A DNA stretch of 64,000 nt from Parabacteroides goldsteinii DSM 19448 = WAL 12034 (GTDB lineage Bacteria; Bacteroidota; Bacteroidia; Bacteroidales; Tannerellaceae), in contig NZ_KQ033913.1 in assembly GCF_000969835.1 (NCBI RefSeq), forward strand, positions 1 through 64,000. The letters run 5' to 3'. Numbering within the stretch: the first letter of the stretch is position 1; every line of letters starts with the position of its first letter. Both the position numbers and the translations under genes were made by a program. Positions 19,155 through 28,230 of this stretch are shown here, piece after piece. Below the pieces are notes generated by a model. It was not told the DNA's origin and did no database searches. It saw only the letters and a program-made list of their open reading frames with translations.

Positions 19155-20900
19155 ATGGCAAAGAAAATACCTTACGGATTAACGGATTATTTTCGTATTG
19201 TAACAGAAGATTTTTACTATGTGGATAAGACGAAATATATTGAAGATCTGGAAAAGACAGCAGCTTTCCTGTTTCTGATCCGTCCGCGCCGTTTCGGGAA
19301 ATCGTTGTTCCTGAATATGCTTAACTGCTATTACGATGTGAAATATGCCGACCGTTTTGAGGAACTGTTCGGCAATCAATACATCGGCAATCATCCGACT
19401 GCTGAACAGGGTAAATACCTGGTTTTACGTTTTAATTTCAGCATGGTAAGGGCTACGGACGATAAACTGGAAGCTGCCTTCAACCGGCATATCAGTCTGG
19501 AAACAGCGTATTTTGCCAGCGTATATGCTTCTTATTTTAAACCTGATTTCCAGGAACAGCTAAAATTGATTCCGGAGGCTGCCGGACGTTTGGAATATAT
19601 TTGCCTGTGTGCCAAAGAACAAGGGTTGTCTATCTACTTGCTGATCGACGAATACGATAATTTTACCAATACGATATTATCCTCTAAAGGAAATGATGTG
19701 TATCATTCTTTGACGCACGATTCAGGTTTCTATCGCTCATTTTTTTATGTGGTAAAAGGTGTTACCACCGGAGCGGAAGCCCCTGTGAAACGAATGTTCA
19801 TTACCGGTGTGTCGCCTGTTACGTTGGATGACGTGACGAGTGGTTTCAATATCGGGACGAATATAACGACAGATGAACGGTTTAATTCGATGGTCGGTTT
19901 CAGCGAATCGGAACTGCATGAGATGTTATCTTATTACCAATCGGAAGGTATGCTGGTCGATTCTATCGATGATATTGTCCGGATGATGAAACCCTGGTAC
20001 GATAATTACTGTTTTGCCAAAGAATGTATCGGGAAGACGATGTATAATTCGGATATGGTGCTCTATTTCCTGAATAATTATTTGCAGAGGAAACGTCCGC
20101 CTTCCGAAATGGTCGACCGTAATATCCGGACGGATTACAGCAAATTGCGCCATTTTATCCGTATCGACAGGATGCAGGAAGAAGGTTGTTCGGTCATTAC
20201 AAAGTTGATCGATACCGGCGAAGTGAACGGAAACGTGATAAAAGACAGTTTTCCAGCAGAGAACCTGGCCGATCCGGGTAACTTTACCTCACTGTTATAT
20301 TATTTCGGTTTGTTGACTTATGACCGGATGGAATATGGCGAAACGATCATGAAAGTACCCAACCTGGCCGTCCGCGAACAGATTTACAGTTATCTGGTGG
20401 AAGCGATGAAAGAACGCGAGTCGGTCGTTTTTCCTTTTATGGACTTGTCCGACCGGATGCGGCGTATGGCTTATTTCGGGGAGTGGGAAGCTGCTTTGGA
20501 CTTTTTTGCCCGTCAGGTTGATAAGAAAGCGGTTCTTCGTGATGTGATCTATCAGGAGTCGACCATTAAAACACTGATGGTTGCTTATATGGGGTTGACG
20601 GATTACTTTATTATCTGGCCTGAGTTTGAGGCAGGCCGTGGTTTCTCCGATCTTTACCTGATGCCCAACCTGGCAAACTATCCGGATATGCAATATTCCT
20701 ATTTGGTAGAGTTGAAATTCCTGAAACGGGATGATACGACAACCGATGTGGAAGCCTTATTGCAGGAAGCCGAAAAACAATTGCGCCGTTACGCTACTGA
20801 CGAGAAGATACTCAGTAGCACCGGTAACACCCGCTTACGCCTGCTAGCCGCTGTTTACCGTGGCTGGCAACCGGAGGCAATGCGCGAATTTGTTTTGTGA
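19155..20900 (+). CDS. AAA-ATPase-like protein with PD-(D/E)XK nuclease-like C terminus
   Basis: Member of a family very common in Bacteroidota and other anaerobes (AAA-ATPase_like N-terminal domain plus a C-terminal PD-(D/E)XK domain, DUF1703). In this 581-residue copy the N terminus begins with the typical IPYGLTDY and VDKTKYI, and the phosphate loop RPRRFGKSLFLNML covers residues 43-56. The LIDEYDNF segment near 160-168 is the Walker B-like site. Near residues 495-540 FSDLYLMP and YLVELKFLKR carry the Asp and Glu-X-Lys of the nuclease core, so both active sites look intact. The biological role of the family is unknown; repair, defence and mobile-element roles have been suggested. It stands 48 bp after metA without a terminator between. 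Confidence 0.85.
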   Translation: MAKKIPYGLTDYFRIVTEDFYYVDKTKYIEDLEKTAAFLFLIRPRRFGKSLFLNMLNCYYDVKYADRFEELFGNQYIGNHPTAEQGKYLVLRFNFSMVRATDDKLEAAFNRHISLETAYFASVYASYFKPDFQEQLKLIPEAAGRLEYICLCAKEQGLSIYLLIDEYDNFTNTILSSKGNDVYHSLTHDSGFYRSFFYVVKGVTTGAEAPVKRMFITGVSPVTLDDVTSGFNIGTNITTDERFNSMVGFSESELHEMLSYYQSEGMLVDSIDDIVRMMKPWYDNYCFAKECIGKTMYNSDMVLYFLNNYLQRKRPPSEMVDRNIRTDYSKLRHFIRIDRMQEEGCSVITKLIDTGEVNGNVIKDSFPAENLADPGNFTSLLYYFGLLTYDRMEYGETIMKVPNLAVREQIYSYLVEAMKERESVVFPFMDLSDRMRRMAYFGEWEAALDFFARQVDKKAVLRDVIYQESTIKTLMVAYMGLTDYFIIWPEFEAGRGFSDLYLMPNLANYPDMQYSYLVELKFLKRDDTTTDVEALLQEAEKQLRRYATDEKILSSTGNTRLRLLAAVYRGWQPEAMREFVL

Positions 20901-20933
20901 GTTGTACTTTTTTGATAAATCTGAAATAACAAT

Positions 20934-22775
20934 ATGCCAATAAAACCCCGCTGCATAGAATTATTATCGCCGGCTAAAGATCTGAACTGTGGTATTGAAG
21001 CCATTAATCATGGGGCTGATGCCGTGTATATCGGTGCGCCGAAGTTTGGAGCCCGTGCCGCTGCCGGAAATACGTTGGAGGATATTCGTGCTCTTTGTGA
21101 ATATGCTCATTTATATAATGCCCGTATCTATGTGGCTTTAAATACCATTCTGCGGGAAGAAGAATTGCCGGAAGCGGAGCAACTGATCCGGCAACTCTAT
21201 CTGGCAGGAGCTGATGCTCTGATCGTACAGGACATGGGGATCACTCGCTTGAATCTGCCGCCTATCCCGCTGCATGCCAGCACACAAACGGATAACCGTA
21301 CGCCTGAAAAGGTGAAGTTCCTGGAGGCGGCCGGTTTTACACAGGTGGTTCTGGCGCGTGAATTGTCGTTGAATGAGATTCGTTGCATATCGGAACAGGT
21401 CTCTGTCCCGCTGGAGGTTTTTGTGCATGGCGCATTATGTGTGAGTTACAGCGGGCAGTGCTATCTGAGCGCGGCTTTGAGCGGGCGAAGCGCAAACCGG
21501 GGAGAGTGTGCGCAATATTGCCGGTTGCCTTATTCGATGGTGGATGCGAACGGGACGGAGATCGTTCATAACAAACATTTGTTATCACTCAAGGATATGA
21601 ACCGTTCCGACCAACTGGAAGCCCTGCTGGATGCGGGTGCTTCTTCTTTTAAAATAGAAGGGCGCTTGAAAGATGTCACTTATGTAAAGAATATAACGGC
21701 TTATTACCGGAAGAAACTGGATGCTATCCTAGCACGTCGTCCGGAATATTGCCGTGCATCGGCGGGTAAGAGTACCTATGAGTTTGAGCCGGTAGCCGAG
21801 AAAAGTTTCAACCGGGGATTTACTCCTTTCTTCCTGCATGAACGTACAAAAGATATAGCAGCTTTCAATACTCCGAAATCGTTAGGTGAACCTGTCGGAA
21901 CCGTCAAGGAACTGAAAGGCAATTCGTTTACCATCGCCGGAGTGAAGCAACTGAATAATGGGGATGGCTTGGTATTCTTCAATAGTCGCGGTGAGTTGGA
22001 AGGGTTTCGTGTCAACAGGGTAGAGGCGAATCGTGTCTTTCCGTTGGATATGCCGGATATAAAGCCCAAGACGCCTTTGTATCGTAACTTTGACCAGGTT
22101 TTTGAAAAGCAGTTGGCGAAACCTTCTGCCGAACGTAAGCTGGTTGTAAAGATCGAATTCCTGAATAATCCTTTCGGTTTTACGTTGGTGATGGAAGATG
22201 AAACGGGAGCACGTGTGATGCTGACCGAGCCGTTCGATAAAGAGCTGGCACGTCGTGACCAGGCCGACAATATCCGGACGCAACTTGCCAAATTGGGGAA
22301 CACGCCGTTTGAAGCATCGGAAGTACATATAGGAATGGGGGAAAACTGGTTCGTCCCGTCGTCTCTTCTGGCGGATATGCGTCGCAAGGCCGTAGAGAAG
22401 TTGCAGTCAGATCGTATGATCCGTTATCAGCGTGAACTCTCGCGTAAGGTTGAACCTGCGAAAGAGGTTCCTTTTCCGGAACGCCAGTTGACTTATCTGG
22501 GGAATGTATCAAATAGCCGGGCGGAAGCTTTTTATAAGGCGCATGGAGTAGAGACGGTTGCAGATGCTTTCGAATTAAAGCCGGAGAAAGATGTTCCGTT
22601 GATGTTTAGCAAGCATTGCTTGCGGTATAGCATGGGATGGTGTCCGACGTATCAGAAAGAGAAGTCACCTTATAAGGAACCCTATTACCTTTTATATAAG
22701 GATACCCGGCTGAGGTTGCAGTTTGATTGTAAGCGGTGTCAGATGCTGGTGTATGAAGCACCTAGTCAAAAGTAA
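20934..22775 (+). CDS. U32-family protein, RlhA-like rRNA hydroxylase
   Basis: Annotated in databases as peptidase U32, but the better-studied members (RlhA, TrhP/TrhO-type partners) hydroxylate RNA bases. This copy has 613 residues, near the length of the 23S C2501 hydroxylase RlhA (about 650) and much longer than TrhP. It opens with the TIM-barrel motif ELLSPAKDLNCGIEAINHGADAVYIG, and contains the Cys-rich segment CVSYSGQCYLSAALSGR and ECAQYCR around residues 165-200, which supplies four Cys likely to hold an iron-sulfur cluster. The long C-terminal part matches the DUF3656-type extension, and Cys residues in KRCQM close it. RlhA is favoured over TrhP from length only. Confidence 0.85.
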   Translation: MPIKPRCIELLSPAKDLNCGIEAINHGADAVYIGAPKFGARAAAGNTLEDIRALCEYAHLYNARIYVALNTILREEELPEAEQLIRQLYLAGADALIVQDMGITRLNLPPIPLHASTQTDNRTPEKVKFLEAAGFTQVVLARELSLNEIRCISEQVSVPLEVFVHGALCVSYSGQCYLSAALSGRSANRGECAQYCRLPYSMVDANGTEIVHNKHLLSLKDMNRSDQLEALLDAGASSFKIEGRLKDVTYVKNITAYYRKKLDAILARRPEYCRASAGKSTYEFEPVAEKSFNRGFTPFFLHERTKDIAAFNTPKSLGEPVGTVKELKGNSFTIAGVKQLNNGDGLVFFNSRGELEGFRVNRVEANRVFPLDMPDIKPKTPLYRNFDQVFEKQLAKPSAERKLVVKIEFLNNPFGFTLVMEDETGARVMLTEPFDKELARRDQADNIRTQLAKLGNTPFEASEVHIGMGENWFVPSSLLADMRRKAVEKLQSDRMIRYQRELSRKVEPAKEVPFPERQLTYLGNVSNSRAEAFYKAHGVETVADAFELKPEKDVPLMFSKHCLRYSMGWCPTYQKEKSPYKEPYYLLYKDTRLRLQFDCKRCQMLVYEAPSQK

Positions 22776-22821
22776 CAATCAATTCTGATAATGACTGCAT
22801 TAATAATAAAAACGACTCGTT

Positions 22822-23640
22822 ATGAAACAACAACTATTCGCCTTTTTACTCGTCTTGTTTACTTTGATCTCTTGTGGCGATAAACCGCTGGACCCTTCGA
22901 AACCCGTTTACGTGACAGTGAAAACGACTATGGGAGATGTTACTGTCCTGTTGTATGATGACACTCCCTTGCATCGTGATAACTTCATCCGGTTGTGCCA
23001 GTCGGGTGAATATGAGGGGATGCTATTTCACCGTATCATTAAAGACTTTGTTGTGCAAGGCGGTGATCCGACCAGCAAAGCCCATGAACCAGGTGTTTTG
23101 TATGGAGACGGTGATGGTGGTTATACCGTTCCTGCCGAGATACTTCCCAACCATTTCAATAAACGAGGTGCTCTGATCGATGCCAAGGAAAGCGATGATG
23201 TAAATCCCGAACGTGCATCGGCCGGAACTCAGTTTTGTTTTGTGCAGGGGAAGAAACATTCTGATGCTGAACTGGATGAGAAAGAGGTACGGATCAACCA
23301 GATTCGCCGTAACTGGTTATATTATAAATTTCTGGACCGGTTGAAGAAAGAAGACCCGGCACTGGCTGCCGACTCTTTGGAAACGGAACTGACAAACCGT
23401 GCTTTGGTTATGGTGGAGGATACATTGGCTGACCTGGGCCCGTATGTTATTCCCGCCGAACACCGCGAAGTATATAAGACGGTTGGCGGAGTGCCCCACC
23501 TGGATAGTTCCGTGACGATCTTCGGAGAAGTGGTGGACGGTTTCGATATCGTAGAGAAAATGTCGCTGGTGAAAACAGATAAGAATGATCGGCCTATCCG
23601 GGATGTTATGATCAAATCGACGAAAGTATTTCAAAAGTAA
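22822..23640 (+). CDS. Cyclophilin-type peptidyl-prolyl isomerase lipoprotein
   Basis: Envelope foldase that catalyses proline cis-trans isomerisation. Signal peptide with lipobox TLISC (Cys18). The cyclophilin core starts at about residue 32 (VKTTMGDVTVLLYDDTP) and contains the active-site region FHRIIKDFVVQGGDP and GTQFCFVQGK. The fold is interrupted between FVQGK and the last strand (TIFGEVVDGFDIVEK) by a charged helical insert of about 75 residues (about 145-220), as seen in related Bacteroidota cyclophilins. 272 residues in total. Position of the protein, inner or outer membrane, cannot be told from the residues after Cys. Confidence 0.92.
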   Translation: MKQQLFAFLLVLFTLISCGDKPLDPSKPVYVTVKTTMGDVTVLLYDDTPLHRDNFIRLCQSGEYEGMLFHRIIKDFVVQGGDPTSKAHEPGVLYGDGDGGYTVPAEILPNHFNKRGALIDAKESDDVNPERASAGTQFCFVQGKKHSDAELDEKEVRINQIRRNWLYYKFLDRLKKEDPALAADSLETELTNRALVMVEDTLADLGPYVIPAEHREVYKTVGGVPHLDSSVTIFGEVVDGFDIVEKMSLVKTDKNDRPIRDVMIKSTKVFQK

Positions 23641-23646
23641 CTAGTC

Positions 23647-23740
23647 CCCGTACTTGACACGGGACCGCATAAGGGCTGTCTGTATCAATTGATAATAGGA
23701 TATATGGGCGGTGCCTTTGCGATCCCGTGTCAGGCACGGG
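23647..23740. repeat. Long inverted repeat, about 22-base arms
   Basis: CCCGTACTTGACACGGGACCGC (23647-23668) is the reverse complement, with three mismatches, of the stretch 23719-23740 that ends in TCAGGCACGGG. Each arm also contains a small palindrome of its own (CCCGT...ACGGG). The 50 bases between show nothing. It follows a gene and could act as a terminator, but there is no T run; it looks more like a small interspersed repeat element. Confidence 0.7.
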
Positions 23741-23794
23741 AACAGTTTGCCATCGTATGTTGTTCTATAGAAAGTAATCAAACAACATACAGTC

Positions 23795-24445
23795 ATGAAG
23801 AAAATAGTTATCATAGGCGCGACCGGCTATGTCGGATCCGCTATTCTGAAAGAAGCATTAGGCAGAGGGCATCAAGTAAAAGCCATCGTCAGAGATCCGT
23901 CGAAACTGACTTTAATCCATCCGCATCTGAAAGTCGTGGGAGGGAGTGTGACCGATACGGACTTTTTATCTCGCGAACTGGCTAAGTCGGATGCGGTGAT
24001 CAGTGCTTTTAATCCGGGCTGGTCGAATCCCAATATTTATGAAGAGACACTGGAAGGCTATGGCTCTATCCTTTGTGCCGTTCGCAACTCCGGTGTGCAT
24101 CGTTTCCTGATGGTTGGCGGAGCAGGCAGTTTGTTGGTGGCTCCCGGTCGTCAGCTGATGGATGAACCGGACGTTCCCAAGAAACTTTTACCGGGAATAC
24201 GAGGGATGGCAAAGGTTTATACCGATTTGTTGTTGCCGGAAAAGTCGGTGGATTGGGTTTTCCTGAGTCCTGCGGCTAATATGGCACCGGGAGAGCGTAC
24301 CGGAAAGTTCCGTCTGGGAAAAGATGAACTGATTGTCGATGAAAGTGGGGATAGCAATATCTCCGTAGAAGATTTCGCTGTAGCCATGATTGATGAACTG
24401 GAACAGGAAAAGCATCATCAGGAGCGATTTACACTCGGGTACTAA
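23795..24445 (+). CDS. NAD(P)-binding Rossmann-fold protein, atypical SDR (NmrA-like)
   Basis: A 216-residue member of the atypical short-chain dehydrogenase group that includes BVR-B/NmrA-type NAD(P)H-binding proteins. The nucleotide-binding motif GATGYVGS lies at residues 8-15, and VRDPSK near 38 fits NADPH selectivity. The segment MVGGAGSLL replaces the classic Tyr-X3-Lys, as in this subgroup, so a true dehydrogenase reaction is uncertain. Substrate unknown; members act as flavin or quinone reductases or as redox sensors. No signal peptide. Confidence 0.85.
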   Translation: MKKIVIIGATGYVGSAILKEALGRGHQVKAIVRDPSKLTLIHPHLKVVGGSVTDTDFLSRELAKSDAVISAFNPGWSNPNIYEETLEGYGSILCAVRNSGVHRFLMVGGAGSLLVAPGRQLMDEPDVPKKLLPGIRGMAKVYTDLLLPEKSVDWVFLSPAANMAPGERTGKFRLGKDELIVDESGDSNISVEDFAVAMIDELEQEKHHQERFTLGY

Positions 24446-24485
24446 GTGTCTTTGGCAAAAACAGTTGCAGTCATTTGAATAGTTG

Positions 24486-24514
24486 TTGCTTTACACTTAT
24501 TATGCTTATCTTTG
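24486..24514 (+). promoter_or_regulatory. Promoter of HAD phosphatase gene
   Basis: TTG (24486-24488), 18 bases, TATCTTTG (24507-24514), matching TAnnTTTG. Start near 24521, 35 bases before the ATG at 24556. Confidence 0.6.
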
Positions 24515-24555
24515 TCAGGAAGTAGAGATAAAGATAGATGTAAAAAGAGATAATT

Positions 24556-25182
24556 ATGGCAAAGATTAAAAACATTGTATTTGATTTAGGAGGAGTTTTT
24601 ATAGACCTGGACCATGATCAGGCAGTTCGTCGTTTCAAAGAGATCGGGGTGGAGGATGCGGAACAGTTGCTGGATCCTTATGAGCAGAAAGGTATCTTTC
24701 TGGAAGTAGAAAACGGTACGATCAGTGCTGACGAGTTTTGCCAAAAGCTTCAGGAGCATACGGGGAAGGACCTGACGTATGAAGATATAAAATCCGGTTG
24801 GCTGGGATTTATCGCCGATACGCCTCAATATAAGCTCGATTATGTGTTGAAACTTCGCGAGCACTACAATGTTTATCTGTTGAGCAATACCAATCCCATC
24901 ATCCAGGAAGGGTGGGCAAGGACAAACGAGTTTACTCCGGCAGGTCGTCCGATCGGTGCCTATTTTGACAAAATGTACACCTCGTATGAAGTCGGCGTAA
25001 CGAAACCCGACCGGCGTATCTTTGACTATATGATCAAAGACAGCGGACTGATTCCGGCAGAGACGCTCTTTGTGGATGATGGTAAAAGCAATATCGAAGT
25101 AGGACGTACATTGGGCTTCATCACCTACCAACCCCAAAACGGGGAAGATTGGCGTGAAGCTATCGATGCGCTGTTGAAATAA
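24556..25182 (+). CDS. HAD-superfamily phosphatase (subfamily IA, YihX-like)
   Basis: Soluble phosphohydrolase of 208 residues. Motif I is VFDLGGVF with nucleophile Asp10; Gly at position 12 instead of the second Asp is normal for the YihX-like group. Motif II is LLSNTN (about 113-118), motif III the Lys in GVTKPDRRIF, and motif IV FVDDGKSNIE. The alpha-helical cap lies between about residues 15 and 85. Likely substrates are sugar phosphates or phosphorylated cofactors; none can be named. It is convergent with the histidine kinase gene, with only 15 bases between the stops and no obvious hairpin. Confidence 0.9.
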   Translation: MAKIKNIVFDLGGVFIDLDHDQAVRRFKEIGVEDAEQLLDPYEQKGIFLEVENGTISADEFCQKLQEHTGKDLTYEDIKSGWLGFIADTPQYKLDYVLKLREHYNVYLLSNTNPIIQEGWARTNEFTPAGRPIGAYFDKMYTSYEVGVTKPDRRIFDYMIKDSGLIPAETLFVDDGKSNIEVGRTLGFITYQPQNGEDWREAIDALLK

Positions 25183-25197
25183 ACCGATTGGGGGTAT

Positions 25198-27555
25198 TCA
25201 ACGGAACCACTTTCCCATAACACTGTAAAGCCTGTCTATTTCTATGGGTTTGGCGATATGTTCGTTCATTCCGGCTTCCAGGCTTAGCCGCACGTCTTCG
25301 GCAAAAGCGTTGGCCGACATGGCTACGATCGGTAAGTCCTTGGTGTCTTGCCGGTCGAGAAGACGGATTTGCCGGGTGGCTTCAAGACCGTCCATGACAG
25401 GCATTTGTATATCCATAATTATGAAATCGTAATATCCTTCAGGGGAAGCGGAAACCTTGTTTACGGCTTCCAGCCCGTCGCTGGCTGTTTCAATTTCAGC
25501 ACCGGTTTCCTGTAGCAATTCATAAGCGATCTCACGGTTCAGGTCGTTGTCTTCCACAACGAGTATCCGTTTGCCTGGGAAAGAGGCGACGATAGATGGT
25601 ACGATAGTGACCTCTTCTTCCTCTTTTTTGTTTGTGGCAAACTTTTTCATCAGGAGGAACAGTTTGGACTTCATGATAGGCTTACAGATGAAACCGTTAA
25701 CCCCAACTTTCAAGGCTTCGATTTCGTAGTCGGAATAGTCGTAAGCCGAAATGATGATGATAGGAACATCCGGTCCTACGCATTCCCGTATTTTGTAGGT
25801 TGTTTCAATGCCATTCATGTTGGGCATCATCAGGTCTATGATGATTGCAAAATACTTGTTCCCGTCGCTTACTTTCTGTACGGCGTCCTGACCGGAAAGA
25901 ACCCATTCCGGCTTCATCCCTAATTCTTGCAGGTTTTCACAGGCTATTTCGCAGGATATATCATCATCATCCACAACCAATACCGGCAGGTCTATTAATA
26001 GATTGTTGTCGTATTCATCCATGCCTCCCAGTTTGACATGGAATCTCATGGTGAATTTGGAACCTTTTCCATATTCGCTTTCTACCAGGATATCCCCGTT
26101 CATCATCTGGGCGATATGACGACTGATCGCCATACCGAGTCCGGTACCCTGGATATTGCGGATGGCTTTATCGTCCGACCGTTCGAACGGCTCGAATACT
26201 TTGCTTAAGAATTCAGGTTTCATTCCTATGCCATTGTCCGTGACGGCTATTTCAAATTGCCCGTAACCGTTATAAACGGAAGGTTTCTCCTCGACTGAAA
26301 TTTGTATTAGTCCTTTGTTCGGGGTATATTTGATTGCATTTGTCAGCATATTCAACAGTGCTTGTTGTATGCGTTGTACGTCACCGATCAGGCATTCGTG
26401 CTTTACTTTGCTGTGTATTACTAACTTTTGCTTTTTGGCTTCAAAGGCCGACTGCACCATGATAAATAAACTTTCCAGCAGTTCATCGAGTTTGAATGTC
26501 TCTTCCGTCAGCATGATCTTACCGCTTTCGAGCTTCGACATATCCAGTACTTCGTTTATCAGGTTGAGCAGGAGCTTGGAAGATATGGTTATCTTCTTCA
26601 GACAATCGGCTATGCGGTTCTGGTCGTTCATATGAAGACCGGCTATTGCCGTCATACCCACGATTGCATTTATGGGAGTACGTACGTCATGGCTCATCCG
26701 CGACAGGAAGTCTGACTTGGCACGGTTGGCGGCAGTTGCGCTCTGTAGGGCTTCCTGCAACAATAGCTTCTGTTTTCTCTCTTCCTTGATTTCAGTTATA
26801 TCGGTCCTGGTCATCAACCAGATGTTTTGTTCCCTGTCGAAGTAGCTGAATCGCATTTTCTTTTCACGTTTTTCACCGTTTTCTATCATGGTACCATATA
26901 AAATATACTCTCCATGCTGTCGCAGTATCGGATCGACGTGGGCGATACTCATTTTCTCGGTCATTGCATCACAAAATTCCGGTTCCATATACTGTCGGTT
27001 GTACTCTGCAACTACCGCTTCATAGTTACTGCTGGCTACCGGGGGAGGAGTTTCGCTTTCCGTACCGGAAGTGTACATGACATAACTGTTTTTAGAAGCT
27101 TCGATATAAATCACATAGTCGTATTCTGCTTTTACGGCTGTTTCAATGATTTGTGATTTCCTGAAATCATTAACATTGTGGCTGGAGAGGACAACCCTGT
27201 CGGGTATGCCTTCTTTGTTAGTCAAGATATCTATAAAGGCTTCGTGCCATTCAAAACCGAAATGTTTGTTACAGAAACGCATGTCGAATTTTTTGTGGAA
27301 ACATCCTTCGGCTATCATTGTATGGAAGGCTTCAAGCGAAACTGTTTCGTCCCATAAAATATGGTCAGGCGGATAGACATCATTCTTTATCGTGTTATTG
27401 AGAATGACGTAATCATGTTTCGTATTTTCCAACTCCGGAATCATGGAGTCTTTCTGTATTTCGACACTTCCGTCCTCCAGGTAGATAGTCCAGATAGTAT
27501 CCATGAGGTATTGGTAGTTAGCCAATGATTTATTTGATGTAAGCCTCTTATCCAT
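25198..27555 (-). CDS. Hybrid histidine kinase with two receiver domains
   Basis: Signal-transduction kinase of 785 residues without transmembrane segments or signal peptide, so probably cytoplasmic. Residues 1-255 hold PAS-like sensor sequence (FDREQNIWLMTRTDITEIKEE closes it); a coiled stretch follows at 256-280. The HisKA domain has the phosphoacceptor His289 in MSHDVRTPINAIVG. The ATPase domain (about 385-510) shows NAIKYTP, DNGIGM and GTGLGMA. Receiver 1 (about 523-640) has Asp574 and receiver 2 (about 662-780) Asp715, both in good context. The relay would run His289, receiver Asp, then the His of the HPt protein encoded 13 bp upstream. No DNA-binding output domain is encoded in either gene. 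Confidence 0.93.
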   Translation of the reverse strand: MDKRLTSNKSLANYQYLMDTIWTIYLEDGSVEIQKDSMIPELENTKHDYVILNNTIKNDVYPPDHILWDETVSLEAFHTMIAEGCFHKKFDMRFCNKHFGFEWHEAFIDILTNKEGIPDRVVLSSHNVNDFRKSQIIETAVKAEYDYVIYIEASKNSYVMYTSGTESETPPPVASSNYEAVVAEYNRQYMEPEFCDAMTEKMSIAHVDPILRQHGEYILYGTMIENGEKREKKMRFSYFDREQNIWLMTRTDITEIKEERKQKLLLQEALQSATAANRAKSDFLSRMSHDVRTPINAIVGMTAIAGLHMNDQNRIADCLKKITISSKLLLNLINEVLDMSKLESGKIMLTEETFKLDELLESLFIMVQSAFEAKKQKLVIHSKVKHECLIGDVQRIQQALLNMLTNAIKYTPNKGLIQISVEEKPSVYNGYGQFEIAVTDNGIGMKPEFLSKVFEPFERSDDKAIRNIQGTGLGMAISRHIAQMMNGDILVESEYGKGSKFTMRFHVKLGGMDEYDNNLLIDLPVLVVDDDDISCEIACENLQELGMKPEWVLSGQDAVQKVSDGNKYFAIIIDLMMPNMNGIETTYKIRECVGPDVPIIIISAYDYSDYEIEALKVGVNGFICKPIMKSKLFLLMKKFATNKKEEEEVTIVPSIVASFPGKRILVVEDNDLNREIAYELLQETGAEIETASDGLEAVNKVSASPEGYYDFIIMDIQMPVMDGLEATRQIRLLDRQDTKDLPIVAMSANAFAEDVRLSLEAGMNEHIAKPIEIDRLYSVMGKWFR

Positions 27556-27568
27556 GCAGTTTGTTTTA

Positions 27569-27961
27569 TTATCTTGCTTTGTGTTCGGTAATCAGGTCGC
27601 AGATTAGTTTGTATTGTACTTTCAACTGATCAAACAGGTCTTGTATACCTTCACTCTCTCCGGCTCTGAGTTTTTCCGTCATCGGGATCAATATGTCCGA
27701 TATATTTGTCAGGTCAAGCGTTGCCGCCAGTCCTTTTAATGTATGGGCATGTCTGAAAGCCTGGGAAATATTATTCTCATTGAGGCTTCTTTCCATCAGG
27801 ATGAAGTTTTCATCCATAGGGAATTTGGAGAGTATTCTTTCATAAAACTGTTCATTATCCATGAAACGGTTTAATGCACTGTCCAGGTTAACTCCGTATG
27901 CTTGTAACTTCTCTTTATATTCGCTTGTCATGTTTTTATTGCCATTTATATAACAAATCAT
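27569..27961 (-). CDS. HPt-domain phosphotransfer protein
   Basis: A small histidine phosphotransfer protein of 120-130 residues, all helical. The phosphoacceptor is His73 of the long form in AFRHAHTLKGLAATL, which matches the HPt signature. It is first in a two-gene unit with the hybrid kinase (13 bp apart) and is almost certainly that kinase's relay partner. The more likely start is Met11 (27931), since the first ten residues (MICYINGNKN) do not look like part of the domain. The next partner in the relay is not in the window. Confidence 0.92.
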   Translation of the reverse strand: MICYINGNKNMTSEYKEKLQAYGVNLDSALNRFMDNEQFYERILSKFPMDENFILMERSLNENNISQAFRHAHTLKGLAATLDLTNISDILIPMTEKLRAGESEGIQDLFDQLKVQYKLICDLITEHKAR

Positions 27962-27984
27962 CTGTCTGTTACGAAAGGAATCCC

Positions 27985-27992
27985 CAAAAGTA
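27985..27992 (-). promoter_or_regulatory. -7 box of HPt/kinase operon
   Basis: On the minus strand TACTTTTG, a match to TAnnTTTG, about 55 bases before the Met11 start at 27931. No convincing -33 box. Confidence 0.5.
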
Positions 27993-28171
27993 GATAAAAA
28001 ATATATATGGAGATGGAAAAAACGTTATAATTCAATAGGAATGTATGCTTTTTTCTGCTATTTGACGAATCCGGTCCTCCGACGAGCCTGTTTTGATGTC
28101 TGATGTTGGTTTTGAAGCTCAGTTGACGTTTCATTGATAAGTTCCGGTTGCAATGTGGGGGATCAAGAAAA

Positions 28172-28206
28172 ATGCCGGAAGAAATTTCTGGAGAATCTTC
28201 CGGCAT
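28172..28206 (-). terminator. Terminator after galE (end of rnf operon)
   Basis: ATGCCGGAAG (28172-28181) pairs with CTTCCGGCAT (28197-28206); on the minus strand the stem is followed by TTTTTC. It lies 25 bases past the galE stop. Confidence 0.85.
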
Positions 28207-28230
28207 GCTTATTTAAAAAAGACTTTTCTT

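Noticed and set aside
20934..22775. Protease function for the U32 protein.
   Set aside because: The peptidase name is historical; the Cys cluster and length fit RNA hydroxylases better.
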